From CAIWTU01 sp963815135 (GTDB lineage: Bacteria > Desulfobacterota > Desulfuromonadia > Geobacterales > Geobacteraceae), in NCBI GenBank assembly GCA_963815135.1, contig CAWFFO010000009.1, forward strand, positions 124,001 through 188,000: 64,000 nt of DNA, given 5' to 3'. Positions 18,219-29,027 of the stretch are shown one piece after another; within the stretch, counting starts at the first letter, position 1; every line of letters starts with the position of its first letter. The notes beneath the pieces are model-generated. The model had not been told where the DNA came from and did not search any database. It was given only the letters and a program-made list of their open reading frames with translations. The position numbers were made by a program, and so were the translations under genes.

Positions 18219-18899
18219 TTACTCCTTTTCCGCGTAGCGCACCGGATCTTTCACCCCCACTTCGGCAAAGCCCTTCAGCCTGAGCCGGCAGGAATCGCAC
18301 CGGCCGCAGGCAAGCCCTTCCGCTGTCGGGTCGTAGCAGGAATGGGTCTTTCCATAATCAACCCCCAGGTCAAGTCCCTTGCGGATGATTTCTGCCTTGG
18401 TCAGGCCGATGAGAGGCGTATGGATTCTGTATTTGCCGGCGCCTTCGACAGCGGCCTTGGTCGCCAGGTTGGCCATGTTTTCGTATGCCGCGATATATTC
18501 GGGACGACAATCGGGATAGCCGGAATAGTCCAGCGCGTTCACCCCGATGAAGATGTCGAAGGCCCCGAGCACTTCCGCCCATCCGAGGGCGAAGGAGAGG
18601 AAAATGGTATTCCGGGCTGGAACGTAGGTTACGGGAATGTCGCTGCCGACACCCGATTTCGGTACCGCCATATCGGAGGTCAAAGCGCTGCCTCCTATGC
18701 GACGAAGGTCGAAATCCACAACCAGGTGTTCGACGGCACCCGTTTTCTTCGCGTTTTCCTCGGCCATTTGCAATTCGGCCTTGTGTCTCTGGCCATAAGC
18801 GAAACTCATGGCGTACGGCTCGAATTCTTCAGCCCTGGCGATGGCAAGGCAGGTCGTGGAGTCGAGACCGCCGCTGTAAAGGACGACCGCTTTTTTCAT
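18219..18899 (-). CDS. queC: 7-cyano-7-deazaguanine synthase
   Basis: 226 residues, the normal length. It makes preQ0 from 7-carboxy-7-deazaguanine, ATP and ammonia. Seen: the PP-loop SGGLDSTTC at the N-terminus and the C-terminal zinc cluster with four Cys (SCYDPTAEGLACGRCDSC). It starts 18 bp after the DEAD-helicase stop and is followed by folE2, so two steps of the 7-deazaguanine route sit together. Confidence 0.95.
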   Translation of the reverse strand: MKKAVVLYSGGLDSTTCLAIARAEEFEPYAMSFAYGQRHKAELQMAEENAKKTGAVEHLVVDFDLRRIGGSALTSDMAVPKSGVGSDIPVTYVPARNTIFLSFALGWAEVLGAFDIFIGVNALDYSGYPDCRPEYIAAYENMANLATKAAVEGAGKYRIHTPLIGLTKAEIIRKGLDLGVDYGKTHSCYDPTAEGLACGRCDSCRLRLKGFAEVGVKDPVRYAEKE

Positions 18900-18917
18900 A
18901 AATTATGCCTCTTTTTT

Positions 18918-20318
18918 TTAATTATCGGTCTTGGACTGTTCCGCAGGTATTTCGCCCACCGGTTTCTTCTTCCGCGGCCGCCGGCGTTTTTTCCTGATTT
19001 CTCCTTCAGCCGCTTCCGGTTTCGGCGAAGCTTCGGCAGGTGGAGAGGTCGAAGCCGCCCCTGGCCCTCTTTTTGATGTTCCTCTCGTCTTGCCGCCGGT
19101 TCGTCTGCCGTGTGCGGATTTTTCTTTGGCGGATAAAGGTTTAACTTTTGGCCTCGGTTTCACCCTGTTGTAGTCATGGACGTACATGTCGTCGTCGGCC
19201 CATTCCACGTCTATTTTCAGCCTGGTGTATTCTTCGATTGCCTCCAGATGGAAAGCGCCATCCTCGTCGGCCAGAGAAATGGCCTTGCCTTCCGCTCCCG
19301 CCCGGGCCGTCCTGCCGATGCGATGCACATAGTCCTCGCAATCCTGCGGAAGATCATAGTTGATGACATGGGAGACGCCGTCGATATGGAGACCGCGCGA
19401 GGCGACATCGGTAGCGATGAGAATCGGCAGTTTCCCGTTTTTGAAATCCTCCAGGATGCGCAGGCGTTTTTTCTGTTCCACATCGCCGGATATCACCCTG
19501 CTCGGGTAATCGTTGGCATTCAGCCGGTCATAGAGAAATTCCGCTTCCCGCTTGGTGTTGACGAAGATCATGGTCCGTTCCATCCCTTCCTTGCGCAACA
19601 GGCCCAGCAGAAGGGGGAATTTTTCCTTGCTGGCCACATGGTAGATGCTCTGGGTGACTCGCTCAGCGGTCATCTGTTCGGGGTTGACCGAGACCTTCTC
19701 GGGCAGGTTCATGAATTCGTATGCCAGTTCCATGACCCGCCGGTTCAGGGTCGCGGAAAACATCATGTTCTGGCGCTTGTCGAAGGGGGGGAGCCGGCGC
19801 AGGATGAAACGCAGGTCGGAGATGAAGCCCATGTCGAACATCCGGTCCGCTTCATCGATGACCAGTGCCTCTATTTTTTTCAGGCTGTACACGTTCTGCT
19901 TAAGGTAATCTATCAGGCGGCCGGGGGTGCCGATTACGATGTCGGCTCCTTCCCTGAGGGCGCTCCTCTGTTTCATGTAGTCGACGCCGCCGTAAATTGC
20001 CTGGATTGTCAGTCCGCAATGCGCACCGAGAACCTGGGCGTCTTTTTCTATCTGCACCACCAGTTCCCTGGTGGGAGCGAGAACCAGCGCACGGGGGTTG
20101 CCTTCCCCTTTGGGTTGTTCGTTCCTTGCCAGCCTGGTGAATACCGCAATCAGGAAGGCGGCAGTCTTGCCGGTGCCTGTCTGGGCCTGTCCCGCCACGT
20201 CTTTTCCCGAAAGGGCAAGGGGCAGGGTCTTTTCCTGGATGGGGGTGCAGTCGGTGAATCCGGCCTCTTCTATCCCCCTGAGGACCTGTTCAGATAACTC
20301 GAATTCTGTGAATTTCAT
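18918..20318 (-). CDS. DEAD-box RNA helicase (RhlE/RhlB type)
   Basis: 466 residues. ATP-dependent RNA unwinding, acting in ribosome assembly or RNA turnover. Motifs in order: the Q motif in FTDCTPIQEKTLP, AQTGTGKT (Walker A), PTRELVVQ, TPGRL, DEAD, SAT, and HRIGRTARAG. A basic low-complexity tail (residues ~385-466, Lys/Arg/Pro/Ala rich) probably binds RNA. First gene of the queC-folE2 run. RhlE versus RhlB cannot be decided from the motifs alone. Confidence 0.93.
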   Translation of the reverse strand: MKFTEFELSEQVLRGIEEAGFTDCTPIQEKTLPLALSGKDVAGQAQTGTGKTAAFLIAVFTRLARNEQPKGEGNPRALVLAPTRELVVQIEKDAQVLGAHCGLTIQAIYGGVDYMKQRSALREGADIVIGTPGRLIDYLKQNVYSLKKIEALVIDEADRMFDMGFISDLRFILRRLPPFDKRQNMMFSATLNRRVMELAYEFMNLPEKVSVNPEQMTAERVTQSIYHVASKEKFPLLLGLLRKEGMERTMIFVNTKREAEFLYDRLNANDYPSRVISGDVEQKKRLRILEDFKNGKLPILIATDVASRGLHIDGVSHVINYDLPQDCEDYVHRIGRTARAGAEGKAISLADEDGAFHLEAIEEYTRLKIDVEWADDDMYVHDYNRVKPRPKVKPLSAKEKSAHGRRTGGKTRGTSKRGPGAASTSPPAEASPKPEAAEGEIRKKRRRPRKKKPVGEIPAEQSKTDN

Positions 20319-20533
20319 CAGATTTACTTCCTAATTAAGCGTTATTTCAACTGGATAGCTATAGCATACAGGAAAACAAATGGCAATGGAATCGGTAACA
20401 AATTGGAACATTCCCGCAAATTCTCTCTTTCACAGTTGCAGTTACTATGCTATTTATAACCGTTTCGGAACAAGAGGAAACGGAAGACGCCTTCAGGGGG
20501 GTAAGTCCCTGTTTTAAGGCCATGGAGTGGCTG

Positions 20534-21166
20534 ATGCTGATTCATATAGATTCACCAAATTATCTCAAGGCCGAAACACTGTCAAAACCCGCGGACTGGC
20601 GGGCAGTGTTCGGCAACGACAACCCCCTGGCCCTGGAAATCGGTTGTGGAGTGGGGGATTTCCTGGTCAAGACGGCCGTGGACCATCCGGACTGGAATTT
20701 TATTGCCATAGATTTTTACAACAAGGGTTGCTGGAAGACCTGCCGCCGGGTCGATAAGCATGAATTGAGCAATATCCGGGTTTTGAGGGAAGAAGCCCGC
20801 CAGTTCATTGCGGAGAGGCTGACGCCCGGTTCGCTGCGGGCAGTCTATATCAACTGCCCCGATCCGTGGCCGAAAAAAAAGCACCGGAAACGCCGCCTGG
20901 TCAACAGGCAGTTCATGCTTTTCCTCCAGGAGTATCTTGCCCCCGGAGCGGATTTCTTCTTTGCCACGGATTTCGATGACTACGGCCTCGATGTGGCAGG
21001 CATGATACCAGGCGTGGATGGTTTCGAAAACTGCCTTGTACCCGACCTGTATCGTCACGAGCTTGCCGACTACCACCTGTCGAAGTACATGCTCAAGTTC
21101 ATGGCGGAAGGGAAAAAGATTTATTTTGTTCATTACAGGAAGAAGAGCGAGAAGAATAAGGGGTAA
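20534..21166 (+). CDS. trmB: tRNA (guanine-N7)-methyltransferase
   Basis: 210 residues from ATG 20534, with GGAG 6 nt upstream (ATG 20522 is an alternative). It methylates G46 of tRNA with S-adenosylmethionine. Seen: LALEIGCGVGDFL (SAM-binding motif I) and NCPDPWPKKKHRKRRLV, the TrmB signature with PDPWPKKxHxKRR. Followed 61 bp later by truD, another tRNA-modifying gene. Confidence 0.93.
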   Translation: MLIHIDSPNYLKAETLSKPADWRAVFGNDNPLALEIGCGVGDFLVKTAVDHPDWNFIAIDFYNKGCWKTCRRVDKHELSNIRVLREEARQFIAERLTPGSLRAVYINCPDPWPKKKHRKRRLVNRQFMLFLQEYLAPGADFFFATDFDDYGLDVAGMIPGVDGFENCLVPDLYRHELADYHLSKYMLKFMAEGKKIYFVHYRKKSEKNKG

Positions 21167-21227
21167 GGGTGCAAACCGGATTTTATTGGATAATAATCAG
21201 AGAAAAGACTGTTAAAGGAAATAGTTG

Positions 21228-22508
21228 ATGACAGATAAAAGCAATGAAAATTCCTCCTCGCGCCTCATTTCTGATACCTCACCGACCGGCTCTGCCGGTC
21301 AGATGCGCAAATATCTGACTGAGGATCTGCCGGGAACCGGCGGTGTTATAAAAGAGAGTGCGGAGGATTTCCTGGTCGCGGAAATTCCCCTGTATCAGCC
21401 TTGCGGTGAGGGCGAGCACACATATGCCGAGATTGAAAAAGCCGGCATCACCACCCTGGAGGCAATCAGGAGAATAGCGCGTACTCTCGGCGTCCAGGAA
21501 CGTGATCTGGGGTATGCGGGAATGAAAGACGCCGGAGGAGTTACCCGACAGACGGTTTCCATTCCCCGGGTGGCGCCCGACAATGTACTCAATGCCAGTG
21601 TTCCGGGTGTGAAGATCCTTTCCGCTGTCCGGCACGGGAATAAGCTGAAACTTGGACATCTGGCGGGGAACCGCTTCCGGATAAGGATTTGTAATCCCGC
21701 TGAATATGCACTTGAATGCGCAAACTCCATCCTTGATGTTCTCGTCAAACGCGGGGTTCCCAATTTTTTCGGATTGCAGCGTTACGGCGCCCAGGGGAAT
21801 TATCCCCGGGTCGGCCGCGCTCTTGTCCTCGGCGACTGGAAAGGTGCCGTTGATGCCATCCTCGGGTCTTCGCAAGCCGTACAGGATGAGCGGTGGAAGG
21901 CCGCAATCGAGGCTTACCGCCATGGAGACATCAAGGCAAGTATCGCCGCCATGCCGTCATTCTGCCGGACTGAAAGGGACATCCTGCTTCGCCTGGTGAA
22001 GCGGCCGGAAGCGTATGACAAGGCCCTGCATGCAGTCAATCCCAGGCTCAGGAAACTGTATCTGTCGGCCTACCAGTCCTCCCTGTTCGACGTGATACTG
22101 GAACAGAGGCTGGATCTGCTCGACAAGGTTATGGAGGGAGACCTTGCCTTCAAGCACGCAAACGGAGCATGTTTCCTGGTGCTGGACACGATAGCCGAAG
22201 CGGCAAGGGCGGAGTCTTTCGAAATTTCTCCCACCGGTCCCCTGTTCGGATGCAAGGTGAAGCTGCCCGAGGGCTTTTCCAGAGAGCTCGAAGAGCGGGT
22301 GCTCAGGGAAGAAGGCCTGGATCTGAAACAGTTCGATATTCCGGGCGGACTCCGCATGGAGGGCGAACGCAGGCCCTTGCGGATCCCCCTCGGAGACCCT
22401 GTTGTGGAAATGCAAACAGATGCGCTTGTGTTAGAATTTTCTCTTCCGCGGGGAGCTTACGCCACATCGGTGCTCCGGGAAATTATGAAGAGCCCTGAAG
22501 TCGGCTGA
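21228..22508 (+). CDS. truD: tRNA pseudouridine(13) synthase
   Basis: 426 residues from ATG 21228 (TTG 21225 also in frame), with AAAGGA upstream. It isomerises U13 of tRNA-Glu. The catalytic segment YAGMKDAGGVTRQ (GxKDxxxxTxQ, catalytic Asp) and NFFGLQRYG are typical of TruD. The insertion domain (~150-330) has the expected size. Co-directional with trmB. Confidence 0.93.
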   Translation: MTDKSNENSSSRLISDTSPTGSAGQMRKYLTEDLPGTGGVIKESAEDFLVAEIPLYQPCGEGEHTYAEIEKAGITTLEAIRRIARTLGVQERDLGYAGMKDAGGVTRQTVSIPRVAPDNVLNASVPGVKILSAVRHGNKLKLGHLAGNRFRIRICNPAEYALECANSILDVLVKRGVPNFFGLQRYGAQGNYPRVGRALVLGDWKGAVDAILGSSQAVQDERWKAAIEAYRHGDIKASIAAMPSFCRTERDILLRLVKRPEAYDKALHAVNPRLRKLYLSAYQSSLFDVILEQRLDLLDKVMEGDLAFKHANGACFLVLDTIAEAARAESFEISPTGPLFGCKVKLPEGFSRELEERVLREEGLDLKQFDIPGGLRMEGERRPLRIPLGDPVVEMQTDALVLEFSLPRGAYATSVLREIMKSPEVG

Positions 22509-22822
22509 TTAAATCCGGGGAAATTTTATTTAAAGTAAAAATATAATTTTACCGGTTCAGATATCCGGGGCTGACGATTTTTATTTCTTGACAATTATAA
22601 AACATTATTCTATCTCTTTTTGTAGTGGATCAGGCCGTAATTTTCGGGGTTTTGACTAGACTGTTTTTCAATGTTTAAATTTTATTCACAGAAAAATTTT
22701 TCTGAATAAAACAGGAGCCTTCCATGCCGCATCTGTTGACATTTGACAGGTTATAGGTCGGCGGCTTTTAACATAACTACGCAATATATCTATAAAATCT
22801 AACAGTTATTTCAGGTGTTAAT
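22509..22822. promoter_or_regulatory. IclR-gene upstream region with inverted repeat
   Basis: AT-rich 314-bp gap. At about 22680-22710 TTTATTCACAGAAAAA is followed at once by TTTTTCTGAATAAA, a near-perfect palindrome with a 2-nt bulge that could be an operator. TTGACA boxes occur at 22588 and ~22744, but none has a good -10 at 17 bp. Confidence 0.35.
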
Positions 22823-23605
22823 ATGGCTAAAAAAGAAAAATCCGACTATCTTATCCAATCGGTATCCCATGCTCTCGACCTTCTCGAGCAGTTTCACGAT
22901 GATGTGGATGAACTGGGTGTGACCGAGCTGAGCAAACGGCTGAAACTGCACAAGAATAATGTGTTCAGGCTTTTGGCCACCCTCGAATCGAGGGGCTATA
23001 TCGACCAGAACAAGATTACAGAGAACTACCGACTGGGCCTGAAAACCCTGGAACTGGGTCAGACCTTTGTCAAACAGATGGGCCTGCTGAGACAATCCAG
23101 GCCGGTTCTGGACTGGTTGGTGAGGCAGTGTAACGAAACCTCCTATATCGCCATTCTCAAAGACTTTGACATTATCTATCTCGACGCTGTTGAAACCGAC
23201 CTGACCGTACGCGTTGTGACACGGGTGGGATCTAGGCTTCCCGCATACTGCAGCGCCGCCGGCAAAGCGCAGCTTGCCTATATGGGAGAAGAGGAACTGG
23301 CGGATTATTTGTCCACCAAGGAATTGAGGCGGTATACCGGGAATACCATAACCGATGTGGATGAACTTAAAATGGAGTTGAAAAAGGTGAAGGAAACCGG
23401 GTTCTCCATCGATAACGAAGAGCTGGATACCGGGGTTCGCTGCGTAGCCGCTCCCATCCGTGATTATACAAGAAGGATTGTCGGGGCCGTGAGCATATCG
23501 GGCCCATCCATGAGGTTATCCGCGGAGAGAATAGAAAAGGAACTGATCCCCCTTGCCAAAAAAGCGGCGGAGGAAATTTCGCTGAAACTGGGCTACCACA
23601 ATTAA
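22823..23605 (+). CDS. IclR-family transcriptional regulator
   Basis: 260 residues. N-terminal winged helix (SVSHALDLLEQF; LGVTELSKRLKLHKNNVFRLLATLESRGYI), then the IclR effector domain with AYCSAAGKAQLAYM and EELDTGVRCVAAPI. It binds DNA as a dimer or tetramer and responds to small organic acids in known relatives; the ligand here is unknown. It is the nearest regulator upstream of the cytochrome cassettes, but coaE lies between on the other strand, so a link is only possible. Confidence 0.92.
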   Translation: MAKKEKSDYLIQSVSHALDLLEQFHDDVDELGVTELSKRLKLHKNNVFRLLATLESRGYIDQNKITENYRLGLKTLELGQTFVKQMGLLRQSRPVLDWLVRQCNETSYIAILKDFDIIYLDAVETDLTVRVVTRVGSRLPAYCSAAGKAQLAYMGEEELADYLSTKELRRYTGNTITDVDELKMELKKVKETGFSIDNEELDTGVRCVAAPIRDYTRRIVGAVSISGPSMRLSAERIEKELIPLAKKAAEEISLKLGYHN

Positions 23606-23665
23606 AGGCAGGGACTGGTGACTGGGGATTCCGGCCGTTGGCTGTCAGCCGTTAGCCCCCAGCCC
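23606..23665. repeat. Heptamer-type short tandem repeat
   Basis: Degenerate 7-bp units (GGACTGGTGACTGGGGATT; GGCTGTCAGCCGTTAGC) fill the gap between the convergent IclR and coaE genes and run into the 3' end of coaE. Confidence 0.5.
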
Positions 23666-24260
23666 CCGCCTTTCTCACTTCCAGCCATAGCTCCATGACC
23701 TTCATCCTTGTTTCCTCCGGTGTCCCGCTGTTGTCGATAACCTTGTCGCCAAATTTGATTTTTTCACTCAATGGCATCTGTGCTGCGATTTTCCGCAATG
23801 CCTCGTCCCTGTCTATATGCTCGCGTTTTATAAGCCTTTTCAGCTGTGTTTCCTCATCCGTGTAGACAATCCAAATTTCATCGACGGTTGACTCAAGCCC
23901 CGCTTCCAGCAGAAGCGGTACTACATAGAATGATATCGCCGTTCCTTTCAGTCTTTCCTCTTCCAGCAGTTCTCCCGCCAGTTTTTTGATGGCCGGATGG
24001 GTAATCCGTTCCAGCTGCTTTCGCGCATCCGGGGAGGAAAATACGATAGCTCCGAGCGCTTTTCTGTCGATCGTTCCATCAGGGTTCAATATTTTTTCCC
24101 CGAAAGTTTCGACAATTTCCTTGTAGGGCCCTGTTGCCGGTTCCACGACTATTCGCGCCAACCGGTCGGCGTCGATGACAGTTGCCCCCATTTCTTCAAG
24201 GAAAGAAGCCACCATGCTCTTGCCTGATGCTATCCCTCCTGTAAGGCCTATTATCTTCAT
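23652..24260 (-). CDS. coaE: Dephospho-CoA kinase
   Basis: 202 residues from ATG 24260, which has GGAGGG 6 nt upstream; the frame is open 17 codons further but MKIIGLTGGIASGKS is the standard start. Final step of CoA synthesis (ATP-dependent 3'-phosphorylation). P-loop GGIASGKS, then VIDADRLAR and the lid segment RLIKREHIDRDEAL. Convergent with the IclR gene; the heptamer tract reaches into its last codons. Confidence 0.95.
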   Translation of the reverse strand: MKIIGLTGGIASGKSMVASFLEEMGATVIDADRLARIVVEPATGPYKEIVETFGEKILNPDGTIDRKALGAIVFSSPDARKQLERITHPAIKKLAGELLEEERLKGTAISFYVVPLLLEAGLESTVDEIWIVYTDEETQLKRLIKREHIDRDEALRKIAAQMPLSEKIKFGDKVIDNSGTPEETRMKVMELWLEVRKAGAGG

Positions 24261-24596
24261 GAACTGCCCTCCCTGTGTGCAGAAAATTTCACAAAATTCC
24301 GGACATGTCAACGGATAGTTGCCCCTCCGGAAACATGAAAAATTCCTTATCGAAAATCAGATTTCTATTCGCTTACGAAACTGTTCGCTTTGCGTAATAA
24401 AAAAAATCATTAATGCCATTTGACAGCCGGATAAAATCGGGTATTAGTTTAAGGAAATCGCCTAAATAACCGACCAAGTTTTACTTCCTCTATTTTTCCC
24501 ACTATACCTTTTCTTCTGTTGAGATGTGACAATATGTTTGGATTTCAGCGTGTGTTCCGGGGTTAAATCGCTAATTTCTGAAAGGAGGGGCGCTTG
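24261..24596 (+). other. Leader region of first porin-cytochrome cassette
   Basis: 336 bp, AT-rich, without genes. AAGGAGGGG precedes the porin start and matches the AAAGGAGGGG of the second cassette, but the upstream sequence is otherwise unlike that of the second cassette. No sigma-54 or clear sigma-70 promoter recognised. Confidence 0.5.
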
Positions 24597-25848
24597 ATGG
24601 GAAGTAAGGGGTATATCGGGTTGCTGTTGTTGGTGGCTTTGTTCCTGCCGCTGAAAAGCTGGGCCGTGGATATCCACGGCAGGAGTTCTACCCAGTTTCT
24701 CACGTATATCAATGATTTTAACAACCATCGTGAGACTGACATCGGGCAGTATCTGCTGCTTAACGTGACCAATATTGACAAGGATGGAAAGTTTTCCATC
24801 TATGGTTATGGCAGAGGCGTACAGGACCTGAATAACGGTAACGGAATCAACGGCAGGCTTTATTACCTGTATGGTGAGTACCGCGACCTGTTCAACATTG
24901 CCGACATCCGGCTTGGCCGGCAGTTCATCAACCTTTCGGCCGGTTCCGCCATAATTGACGGTCTCCAGGTCAATCTGAAAAACATCGGTCCGGTGGGGTT
25001 TACGGCTTTAGGCGGCCGCGATGTCATTTTCGGGCTGGACGGCGAGGCGGGCTACGGCGGGAACATGGACTTCGGGCATGTCTGCCTATCTGCTCGGGTT
25101 CAGCAAGACCCAGCTGGATGTCAGCTGGCTGCGCAAATGGGACCATGACGACGTGTCGCGAGATACTGTCGGGGGCAATTTCAACCAGTATCTCTTCAAC
25201 AATGTGAGGCTCTACGCCAATGCCCGCTATGACATCAATGCCGAGGTGTTCAGCGAGGTTCTGGCGGGGGTCAAATACTTCCCCATGTCAAATCTGATTT
25301 TCACCGGGGAATGGTACCAGAGCTATCCTACCTTCGATGCTACTTCCATCTACTCCGTCTTTGCGGTGGACCGCTACCAGGAGTACCTGTTCCGCGCTGA
25401 CTATTCCATCAATGAAATCGTCTCCGTACACGGCGGCTACACCAAGGAAGACTTCGGCGACAATTCCACCTCGGACGTGGTCGAAATCGGTGTGACCCTG
25501 CGGCCTATCGACAAGCTGATGGTCAATCTATCCTATGACAGGACTTCCGGGTACAGCGGAGATCTGAACGGCGGAATGCTGGATGTAACTTACGATGCGA
25601 GCAAAGATTTGCGGCTGGCCGCCGGGATGACCTACGACGTATTCAACCGCAGCGATCTGCTTCCGGTAAATACGAACGGCACCCAGTTTGTCAGCTCGCC
25701 GACGGAAACCGCCCAGAGGTACTATGTGGGCGGCAGATACCGGTTTACCAAAAACATTCAGGCATCATTACGTGTTGACGACCTCGAATCCGATACCCGC
25801 AACAGCAGTGACGTGTCGGGCCGTTTGGTAATAGATTACGATTTCTAG
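24597..25848 (+). pseudogene. OmbB-like outer-membrane porin, cassette 1 (frameshifted)
   Basis: Equivalent to the intact 416-residue barrel at 29787. Signal peptide (LLLLVALFLPLKSWA), then an outer-membrane beta-barrel with alternating strands ending in RLVIDYDF (terminal Phe). One extra base at about 25075-25078 (GACTTCGGGCATGTCTGCC, where cassette 2 has DFGLSAYLL) moves the rest into another frame; joined, the two parts align with copy 2 end to end. It would form the pore that holds the cytochromes in a trans-outer-membrane conduit. First of three co-directional genes. Confidence 0.8.
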
Positions 25849-25864
25849 AAAGGGGGGTGCGGCA

Positions 25865-26604
25865 TTGAAAAAATGTTTTTTTGTCTTATCACTTCTGGCG
25901 ATGTCGGTTTTTATCGCACAACTGGCAATTGCCGATAAAACGGCTGCCGACGCGGCCAAGAGCAGTCCCTCGGATCAAAACGGGACCATCGCTCACAAAG
26001 ATTATGCAGGCATGAAGATTTCCGACTGCAACGACTGCCACAAGAGCGAAGGTGTCGCTCCCAATCATGGGCCGGACTGGGTGCGCGAGCATCGGGTACT
26101 TGCCAAAGAGGGGCAGAAAAACTGCTCGGCCTGCCACGAGCAGTCTTTCTGTCTCGACTGCCACAAGGGCGGCGGAATCGACGCGAAACTTTCCACGAAG
26201 AACTACCGTGCGATTACGCTCCCAAGAGCCATCGCAGCGACTGGCTGGAGATCCACCCGATCAAGGCGAAGGATAATCCCCAGAATTGCTACCGCTGCCA
26301 TGAGCAGCAGTATTGCAATCAATGTCACAACCGCTTCCCCAAGGGCTCGTTTAAAATCAAGTCTCACCTGATGCTGGGACCCGACCACCAGACCTATGCC
26401 CCGGCGCTCAGTGATCATGCAATCGAAGCCAGGCGCAACCTCCAGTCATGCCAGGCGTGCCACCCCGATGGCGACGTCTGCATCCAGTGTCACAGTGCCA
26501 AGACCGGCGGCGTCAATCCGCACCCGAGAAGCTGGGGCGGTATTGCCGGCAACTACAGGAACAGCAGGGTATGCGAAAAGTGCCATCTGCCCGGTACTTA
26601 CTAA
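25865..26604 (+). pseudogene. OmaB-like periplasmic octahaem cytochrome c, cassette 1 (frameshifted)
   Basis: TTG start after a GGGGGG box, signal peptide (LLAMSVFIAQLAIA). Eight CxxCH motifs: CNDCH, CSACH, CLDCH in the first frame; CYRCH, CNQCH, CQACH, CIQCH, CEKCH after a one-base loss at about 26210 (copy 2 reads NYRDDYVPKSH there). Eight haems and ~245 residues match the periplasmic subunit of OmaB-type conduits. It would pass electrons from the periplasm to the cytochrome in the porin. 16 bp after the porin gene. Confidence 0.8.
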
Positions 26605-26637
26605 TTTAGCAACCACATCACCAAAGGAGGTAAGTGC

Positions 26638-29000
26638 ATGAGTAGTCGAGTAAAAAAATATTTTGCCGCATTTGCCGTGACGCTGCTGGCAGTAGTCCTT
26701 GCCGGCTGCGGTTCGGGCAACAAGGAAGGAGCCGTCACAACCGGGTCTGCATTGTTCGGTGGTGTGGCTACAGTGGGCGACACTGCATGTAAACAGTGCC
26801 ACAGTGCCAATACCGAAGCGCTGACGGGCCAGACACTCGTTAACCAGTACGAGTAAATTCACCACACAATGTGACAGGGCTTGGATGCGAGAGCTGCCAT
26901 GGCGGCGGTGCCATGCATAACGGGGTGGGACCTATCCCTTATCCGCTGGCAGGTCTTTCACCGACAAGCAGGCCCAGCGATGCGCAACCTGTCATGACGG
27001 AGTTCAGACACTGACAGTAAACGGTGTGGCGACGGTTGCCCCGGCGACTAACTCGTTCTCGAACTTCTCGACATCCAACCATGCCAACAATAGAACCGCT
27101 CACACCAGCGGTCTCTGTATCCGCTGCCACACACATGAGGGGGCGGTTCTGTCCGATCTGTCAGGTTTTACCGGCGATTAGACTTTATCCTGATCAATGC
27201 CGCAAATGGTCCGCCGGTAGTGACCACGGGCTTCACGCCTTCAAATGTGAAACATGCCATCAGCATGGTGGCGGTCTGCGCGGCGTGACTGCACGTGACA
27301 CAACAAATAATCTGGTTGTCTGGAATCCGAGCAAGAACAGCCAGGGTGTGACCGACCAGTTCAATCTCTGCACCAGCTGTCACAACCTTTACAACTACAA
27401 CCAGTCGGCTGTGATAGCTTCCGGTACCGCAGCTTCCAATACGCTTACCTTTGTGGGTTCGGGTCCGCACAACACCGCATGGTACAGGACCCCTGTCACC
27501 ACTCACAAGGAAAAAAGTATGGCGACCACATTGCGTAACGGCAGCCCTCTGCTTAATCTTCCCTTCGCCAATATGACCTCCGCTGCGGATGCAAGCAATA
27601 CCAGAATCACCGGTTATGTCATCCGTTTGACCAAACCTGCGACCTCTATCACATCGGGAGGTGTGACTACAGCTTACAACACCGACCCTGACTACAAGGG
27701 CCCATGTTTCGACTGCCACGGACATGAAGCGAAGACCGAAACCAACCCATCCTCCACTGTAGCGACCCTCTACAAGGATTGGGCCGAGTCACATCATGCC
27801 GGTACTCTTTTGACGGCCAAGTTTGCGGCGTACACATCGGCCGGACGGGTTAACAATGCTGCTACTGTTGACTCCGTTACCCAGGCTTACGTGGATACAA
27901 CCAACAGTGTCTGGAGTCACTACAACTGGGATTCGACGCTTACCGCCGCCGGTGCGGATGACCGGGGCAGCTGCCAGGCGTGTCATACGTCAACAGGTAT
28001 CTCCAACTATCTGCTAACACAGAATACCGCCCTGACGGGTTATGATCCGAAAATGAACAACTTCTCTCATCTGGCCGGTTGGAATCAGGTGGGCGGCTCG
28101 AAACGGCAGAACGAACTTCTTTACTGCTGGGGCTGCCACAAGGATGCCGGAACAGGCGCGTTACGCAATACTACCCAGGCTATCCTTACATTCACGGACA
28201 GCAACAATCAAGCTATCGTAATAACGGGTGCGGGCAAATCCACGGCTTGCGTGGTATGCCACGGCGGACGCGGCAGTGCCGGGGCTGCGATACTCAATGA
28301 TGCAGCTCGCAGCAGCCGTATAGCGGGCCACCATGCACCAACTGCCGGTGTTCTCTACAGTGCTCAGACCCATATCGGTTTTGAGTACCCTGGTCAGAGT
28401 TACGCGAACCCGAGCTTCTTCGAGCATGACAAGATCGGTTTGAATAAGGAAGGTCCCTGCGCATCGTGCCATATGGCACCTGCCACTTACGGAAAACCGA
28501 GCCATACCTTCTCGCCGGTAACCACAGACAGTACCGGAACCATAACCGCCATCAACAATCAGGCCCTCTGTGATACATGTCATGCACCTGGTGGCCAATT
28601 TGCCATGACTCCTGCGGTTCTTGAGGAAGAATCCAGCGGATACGAGCAGGGCTCAACCATTTTGAACAACTGGGTTGGAAATGTTGGTGCTGTGGGAGGG
28701 GTAACCTATCAAAACTACCTGAACCTCGCGATAACCAGCAGTAACGCAACCAATGCCACCCTGGTGCCCGTTAATGCGTACGGTGCGTTCCAGAACGGAC
28801 AGTTCTTTGCAAATGAACCGTGTGCCTATGTACACAACAGGTTCTATATCAAGCGCTTGATTTTCGATGGTATTGATTGGATGGATAATGGTAATCTCGA
28901 CGGTACTATAACCATAGATGCCACTACATACCCTGAAGCGGCGCTGTGGTTCGGAGCACCTGCCGGAACAACGGGATTGTTTACTGCAACCCGTCCGTAG
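26638..29000 (+). pseudogene. OmcB-like dodecahaem outer-membrane lipoprotein cytochrome, cassette 1 (frameshifted)
   Basis: ATG 26638, lipobox LAGC. Reconstructed length ~787 residues with twelve CxxCH motifs (CKQCH, CESCH, CATCH, CIRCH, CETCH, CTSCH, CFDCH, CQACH, CWGCH, CVVCH, CASCH, CDTCH), as in OmcB/OmcC. Comparison with copy 2 places single-base indels near 26850, 26965, 27178 and 27237; from 27240 to the stop the frame is clean. It would be the surface-facing terminal cytochrome of the conduit that reduces metals or electrodes. Confidence 0.8.
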
Positions 29001-29027
29001 CTGAAATCCTGAATTTTATGAGAATGT

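Noticed and set aside
26638..27240. Programmed ribosomal frameshifting in the dodecahaem gene
   Set aside because: Several shifts at unrelated sequences without slippery heptamers; programmed events are single and conserved.
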